Shown here piece after piece: positions 6,509-9,096 of a stretch of 9,096 nucleotides of DNA. Position 1 is the stretch's first letter; the number at the start of each line of letters is the position of its first letter. Position numbers and translations under genes: made by a program. The stretch is from positions 1 to 9,096 of the forward strand of contig JAUUYV010000041.1 in NCBI GenBank assembly GCA_030590275.1, in the 5' to 3' direction. The notes under the pieces are model-generated. The model was not told the DNA's origin, made no database searches, and was given only the letters and a program-made list of their open reading frames with translations. Source of the DNA: Porticoccaceae bacterium (GTDB lineage Bacteria; Pseudomonadota; Gammaproteobacteria; Pseudomonadales; Porticoccaceae).

Positions 6509-6536
6509 TTTAAACCAAACCACGCATAACTATAAT
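6509..6536 (+). promoter_or_regulatory. promoter for the LLM gene, predicted leaderless
   Basis: TTTAAA (6509-6514, four of six -35 matches), a 16-bp spacer, and a perfect TATAAT (6531-6536). The ATG begins exactly 7 nt after the -10 box, the usual distance to the first transcribed base. No Shine-Dalgarno precedes the ATG (the bases just before it are CCCACAC), which fits a leaderless mRNA. Confidence 0.5.
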
Positions 6537-6543
6537 CCCACAC

Positions 6544-7668
6544 ATGAAATTCAACCTTTTTATCTACGGCACCATGGGCCGTCGCCACGAACTGGAAGCT
6601 GGTATGGCGGGCAAAAGCCCTACCCTCTACCGGCGCATGCTGACGGAAATTGGTGAGCTTGCACAATTAGCTGATAACACTGGATACTTTGGGTTGGGGC
6701 ATCCGGAGCATCACCTGCAAATTGAGGGTTTCGAAGCATCCAACGACCCTGCATTGATGTCTATGTGGATAGGACAACACAGCAAAAAGCTGCGAGTGAT
6801 TCCCTGTGGCTTTGTCTCCACCACTAACAACCCCCTGGTAACCGCAGAAAAAATCGCCACCCTGGACTGTATGCTCAATGGCCGCCTTGGAGTGGGTATG
6901 GTCCGCGGCTACCAGGCGCGCTGGCTAGAGAACTTTAAAATCCAACCCCAGCTAACTGCGGTTGGCCCCTGGAATAAAGGCTCCCAGGCCGATGAAGACA
7001 ATCGCGAATACTTCGCCGAATTTGTCGAAATTGTCCTCAAGGCGCTACGGGAAGACACATTCCAGCATCGTGGAAAATACTGGAACTTCCCCCCGGAGAA
7101 CTTCCAGAATCCCCACGTACACCCGGTTTATACTCGCTATGGGCAAGGGGTAGCTGCCGACATGTCGGTATCAGAAGTTGGTATAGCGCCACGACCATTA
7201 CAAAAAGAAATCCCTCTCTATGGAGGATTCTCCCATAGCTTGCGCTCGGCAAAATTTTGGGCGCAACACAAAGGCCGTCCTATTGTGCTCGCCAGCGATG
7301 TAGATTTCCTGCAATTGCTTTGGCAGGAGTGGAGCAAGGAGGCCGACCAACACCAGGTCGCCCACAAGCCCGGAGATCAGGCGTGTTGGGGCGGGATTAT
7401 GGTATGTGCCCCAACCGACGCCCTGGCCCAGGAGTGGTATGGCGAGATGGCGTGGCTCTGGGAAAACTGGATGAAACCTTTTGGCCAGGGTGTTCCAGAA
7501 CTGTTAGTGGGCAGCCCAGACACCTTAAAGCGGCGTATTGAAGAAGTGGGCCGAGCCATTCCCCTCGACGAGGTATTTTTGCTGATTCCCCAGGGCATTC
7601 TGGAGCAGGACAAATTGTTAGCCTCTGTCGAGCTATTTGGCCAGCAAGTACTGCCCAGCTTTACCTAA
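6544..7668 (+). CDS. LLM-class flavin-dependent monooxygenase (luciferase-like)
   Basis: A 374-residue full-length member of the bacterial-luciferase-like superfamily. These use reduced FMN (sometimes F420) and O2 to oxygenate aldehydes, ketones, sulfonates, aromatic or chelating compounds in the cytoplasm. Seen: N-terminal strand MKFNLFIYGT, the GHPEHH motif (52-57), NNPLVTAEKIATLD (95-108), NGRLGVGMVRGY (112-123), HRGKYWNFPP (175-184), IAPRPLQKEIPLY (214-226), and a C-terminal GSPDTLKRRIEEV (323-335). The ATG at 6544 is kept because the first strand must be included, although there is no Shine-Dalgarno; a TATAAT box 7 nt upstream suggests a leaderless transcript. The flavin reductase two genes upstream could supply FMNH2. 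Substrate class is not determinable here. A poly-A run follows the TAA, but I see no clear terminator. Confidence 0.9.
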   Translation: MKFNLFIYGTMGRRHELEAGMAGKSPTLYRRMLTEIGELAQLADNTGYFGLGHPEHHLQIEGFEASNDPALMSMWIGQHSKKLRVIPCGFVSTTNNPLVTAEKIATLDCMLNGRLGVGMVRGYQARWLENFKIQPQLTAVGPWNKGSQADEDNREYFAEFVEIVLKALREDTFQHRGKYWNFPPENFQNPHVHPVYTRYGQGVAADMSVSEVGIAPRPLQKEIPLYGGFSHSLRSAKFWAQHKGRPIVLASDVDFLQLLWQEWSKEADQHQVAHKPGDQACWGGIMVCAPTDALAQEWYGEMAWLWENWMKPFGQGVPELLVGSPDTLKRRIEEVGRAIPLDEVFLLIPQGILEQDKLLASVELFGQQVLPSFT

Positions 7669-7848
7669 AAAAAAATACCCGAGATTAAAACATCGCGTAA
7701 GGAGCCCTAAATAGACCTGCCAACACAACTTTAATCAATAATAAACCCTGGAGATTTTTGCTAAGGAGGTCGCTCCCCATTTTGACGATATTTTCAAGGC
7801 TCGCCAGGGAAACCCTTTAGCGTTTTCTGAACGCAGATGCCCCAGGGC
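7669..7848. other. convergent spacer between LLM and permease, weak hairpins only
   Basis: The LLM and permease genes end toward each other across these 180 bp. I see only weak stems: GGAG-GTCG-CTCC (7765-7776), followed in the plus direction by CCATTTT, and GCGTT-TTCTG-AACGC (7820-7834). Neither has a convincing GC stem with a long T-run, so no terminator is called. No coding signal was recognised. Confidence 0.35.
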
Positions 7849-8787
7849 TTATAGTTCCGCGGGCTCCTGATCTTTCAACTCACGTTTCTCCCTTAGCACT
7901 GCGCTAAAACCAGCATACAAACTCGCTCCGAGCACACAGCATGCTCCAATAACCTGCGCTTGTGTGAGACCTTGTTTTAGTACCACAAAAGAAAACAACG
8001 CCGCATAAACCGGTATCATATTTAAATACAGTGAAGCCTGGATCGGCCCAATCATCTGAACCCCCTTGTTCCACCAAAACAACGCCAACACTGCCGGACC
8101 GACAACGATAAACAATAAGGCAATAATGACGAAGCTATTAATTTCCGGTGGATGACCGAGAGCAGTTTCTACCACCGCAGCAGGTAAGGCAGGAATGAGG
8201 GAAATAAACAAACCAATGGCTGCGGTTTCCAGCGCGCTCATTTCCTTCATCACCCGTTTTCCAAGAATGCCGTAAACGCACCAGGAGATGACCGCAGCCA
8301 ATACCAGAAGATCGCCAGGATTAAGCTTAAGCTGAAGCAGCGCATCCATACTCCCACCGGTAATAATCCACGCAACACCAAATATACTAAGCGCTGCGGC
8401 AAGGGATTGATCCCGGCGTAATGGCTCGCTGAGAAACAGCGCGCACAACAAGGCCGTCGCCAGTGGGGTAAAAGCATTGATGAGACCAGCATTAATAGGC
8501 GTGGTGAGCCGCAAGCCATAATAAAGACAAGCCTGAAAGCCAAGCACACCAGACATGGCCATGGCTATCACTAGCGGCCAACTGCGCACACCACTGAAAA
8601 TATAACGTCCGCCGCTAGCATAAATAATCACCGCAAATATGAAGCCACCAAACACGGCGCGCACGGCAATGATGAACCACGGCCCCACGTAAGTGGCCAA
8701 CATACTTCCAAACAACAGATTACCAGCCCAAAACATTGCAGAGAAATTGAGGAGAATAGCTGCCTTCCAATAATTACTGCGCACCAT
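7849..8787 (-). CDS. EamA/DMT-family permease (drug/metabolite transporter)
   Basis: A 312-residue inner-membrane protein with ten predicted hydrophobic helices (roughly residues 8-28, 37-56, 70-91, 98-120, 127-146, 158-178, 187-206, 218-237, 246-270, 277-298), arranged as two EamA repeats. Helix 4 carries TTPINAGLINAFTPLATALL (95-114) and the second repeat has GPIQASLYLNMIPVYAALF (247-265), both typical of the family's conserved helix with a proline. The charged tail REKRELKDQEPAEL is expected in the cytoplasm. Members export amino acids, nucleosides, drugs or other metabolites; the substrate is not predictable. AGG six nt before the ATG is a weak ribosome binding site. It is transcribed toward the LLM gene and divergently from ubiX, so a functional link to either is only suggested by position. 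Confidence 0.92.
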   Translation of the reverse strand: MVRSNYWKAAILLNFSAMFWAGNLLFGSMLATYVGPWFIIAVRAVFGGFIFAVIIYASGGRYIFSGVRSWPLVIAMAMSGVLGFQACLYYGLRLTTPINAGLINAFTPLATALLCALFLSEPLRRDQSLAAALSIFGVAWIITGGSMDALLQLKLNPGDLLVLAAVISWCVYGILGKRVMKEMSALETAAIGLFISLIPALPAAVVETALGHPPEINSFVIIALLFIVVGPAVLALFWWNKGVQMIGPIQASLYLNMIPVYAALFSFVVLKQGLTQAQVIGACCVLGASLYAGFSAVLREKRELKDQEPAEL

Positions 8788-8917
8788 TAGCCTGATGTCC
8801 CACCAAAACGATCAACATGTTTTTTACAACACTATTTATTCTCATTAGTACTTGCACCATAGCCTCTACTTCTCGCCACATCAGTCACACCCTGGTAAAC
8901 GAGGATAAATTAGGGCA

Positions 8918-8936
8918 TTACCTTCGCCCAAGGTAA
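8918..8936. repeat. perfect 7-bp hairpin in the permease-ubiX spacer
   Basis: TTACCTT-CGCCC-AAGGTAA is a perfect stem of 7 bp with a 5-nt loop, 49 bp before the ubiX ATG and 130 bp before the permease start. The right arm overlaps a second copy of GGTAAAC (8932-8938; first copy 8894-8900), 38 bp apart. It could be an operator for either divergent gene or a leader hairpin of ubiX. It lacks a following T-run, so it is not called a terminator. The rest of the 198-bp spacer (8788-8985) has no coding signal that I recognise. Confidence 0.4.
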
Positions 8937-8985
8937 ACTTAACTTTCCGCTAGAACCTTGAACTCCTTAGTTACTGAAGCAAACC

Positions 8986-9096
8986 ATGCCTGACCACTCG
9001 AACAATACGCAAGCAACTAAAAAGATAGTCGTAGCTGTTACCGGGGCCACGGGCACTATCTATGGTGTGCGTTTACTGGAAATACTCCAGAGCATG
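8986..9096 (+). CDS. ubiX: UbiX flavin prenyltransferase, N-terminal part (cut by window edge)
   Basis: The first 37 codons, open to the right edge. After a 12-residue lead, KKIVVAVTGATGTIYGVRLLEIL (residues 12-34, seen in two overlapping pieces: KKIVVAVTG and ATGTIYGVRLLEIL) matches the first beta-strand, phosphate-binding loop and helix of the UbiX/PAD1 family (E. coli reads SGASGAIYGVRLL). UbiX joins dimethylallyl phosphate to FMN to form prenylated FMN, the cofactor of UbiD decarboxylases, here most likely for ubiquinone synthesis. Thr replaces the family's usual Ser in the GASG loop, a conservative change. The Shine-Dalgarno before the ATG is weak (GAAG). Only the N-terminus is visible, so other flavoprotein relatives of this fold cannot be fully excluded. 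Confidence 0.82.
   Translation, partial: MPDHSNNTQATKKIVVAVTGATGTIYGVRLLEILQSM

Noticed and set aside
7746..7809. CCCTGG and CCAGGG arms forming a long-range stem after the LLM gene
   Set aside because: Only six base pairs separated by more than 50 nt, with no T-run placed like a terminator.
1..9096. Mobile elements, CRISPR arrays, tRNA or rRNA genes, toxin-antitoxin or defence modules
   Set aside because: No transposase, integrase, spaced repeat array, tRNA-like cloverleaf or defence domain was recognised on either strand; the genes are housekeeping cofactor genes and catabolic enzymes.

Overview
The window looks like chromosomal DNA of a free-living, probably aerobic gammaproteobacterium. 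MoeA and MoeB resemble the E. coli proteins closely along their length, the YhdH/AcuI reductase is collinear with E. coli YhdH, and UbiX points to ubiquinone-type metabolism. The mix of LLM flavoenzymes, an amidohydrolase-2, a GST and a flavin reductase is typical of catabolically versatile marine or environmental lineages. That placement is inference. No rRNA, tRNA, CRISPR array, transposase or phage gene is visible.

Left part, minus strand (2-3956), in transcription order: moeB, then moeA (molybdenum cofactor synthesis), then after a 232-bp gap an amidohydrolase-2 family metal-dependent hydrolase. Next comes the 5' third of a luciferase-like monooxygenase (LLM) gene. It has a good ribosome binding site and an intact N-terminal domain up to and beyond its NEHH motif, but loses family resemblance near position 150. 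There it meets an 18-bp-arm inverted repeat (93-135) and sequence that may be the tail of a plus-strand gene. This looks like a truncated gene at a rearrangement junction.

Middle part, plus strand (4096-7668): a glutathione S-transferase family protein, a small FMN-type flavin reductase, an AcuI/YhdH acryloyl-CoA-reductase-like oxidoreductase and a full-length LLM monooxygenase. The last three are closely spaced. The reductase can plausibly supply reduced flavin to the LLM enzyme, which would make a two-component monooxygenase set with an MDR reductase between the partners; the substrate is unknown. Two genes here have TATAAT boxes so close to their ATG (acuI 11 nt, LLM 7 nt) that leaderless or near-leaderless transcripts are predicted.

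Right part: a convergent EamA/DMT-family permease on the minus strand (7849-8787), then a divergent 198-bp spacer containing a perfect 7-bp hairpin, then the first 37 codons of ubiX (flavin prenyltransferase), cut by the window edge.

No recognisable new defence or mobile system is present. The most unusual sequence signals are a perfect 23-nt palindrome inside the acuI coding region, the broken LLM gene at the left edge, the leaderless promoter of the second LLM gene, and an 11-bp direct repeat upstream of the flavin reductase.
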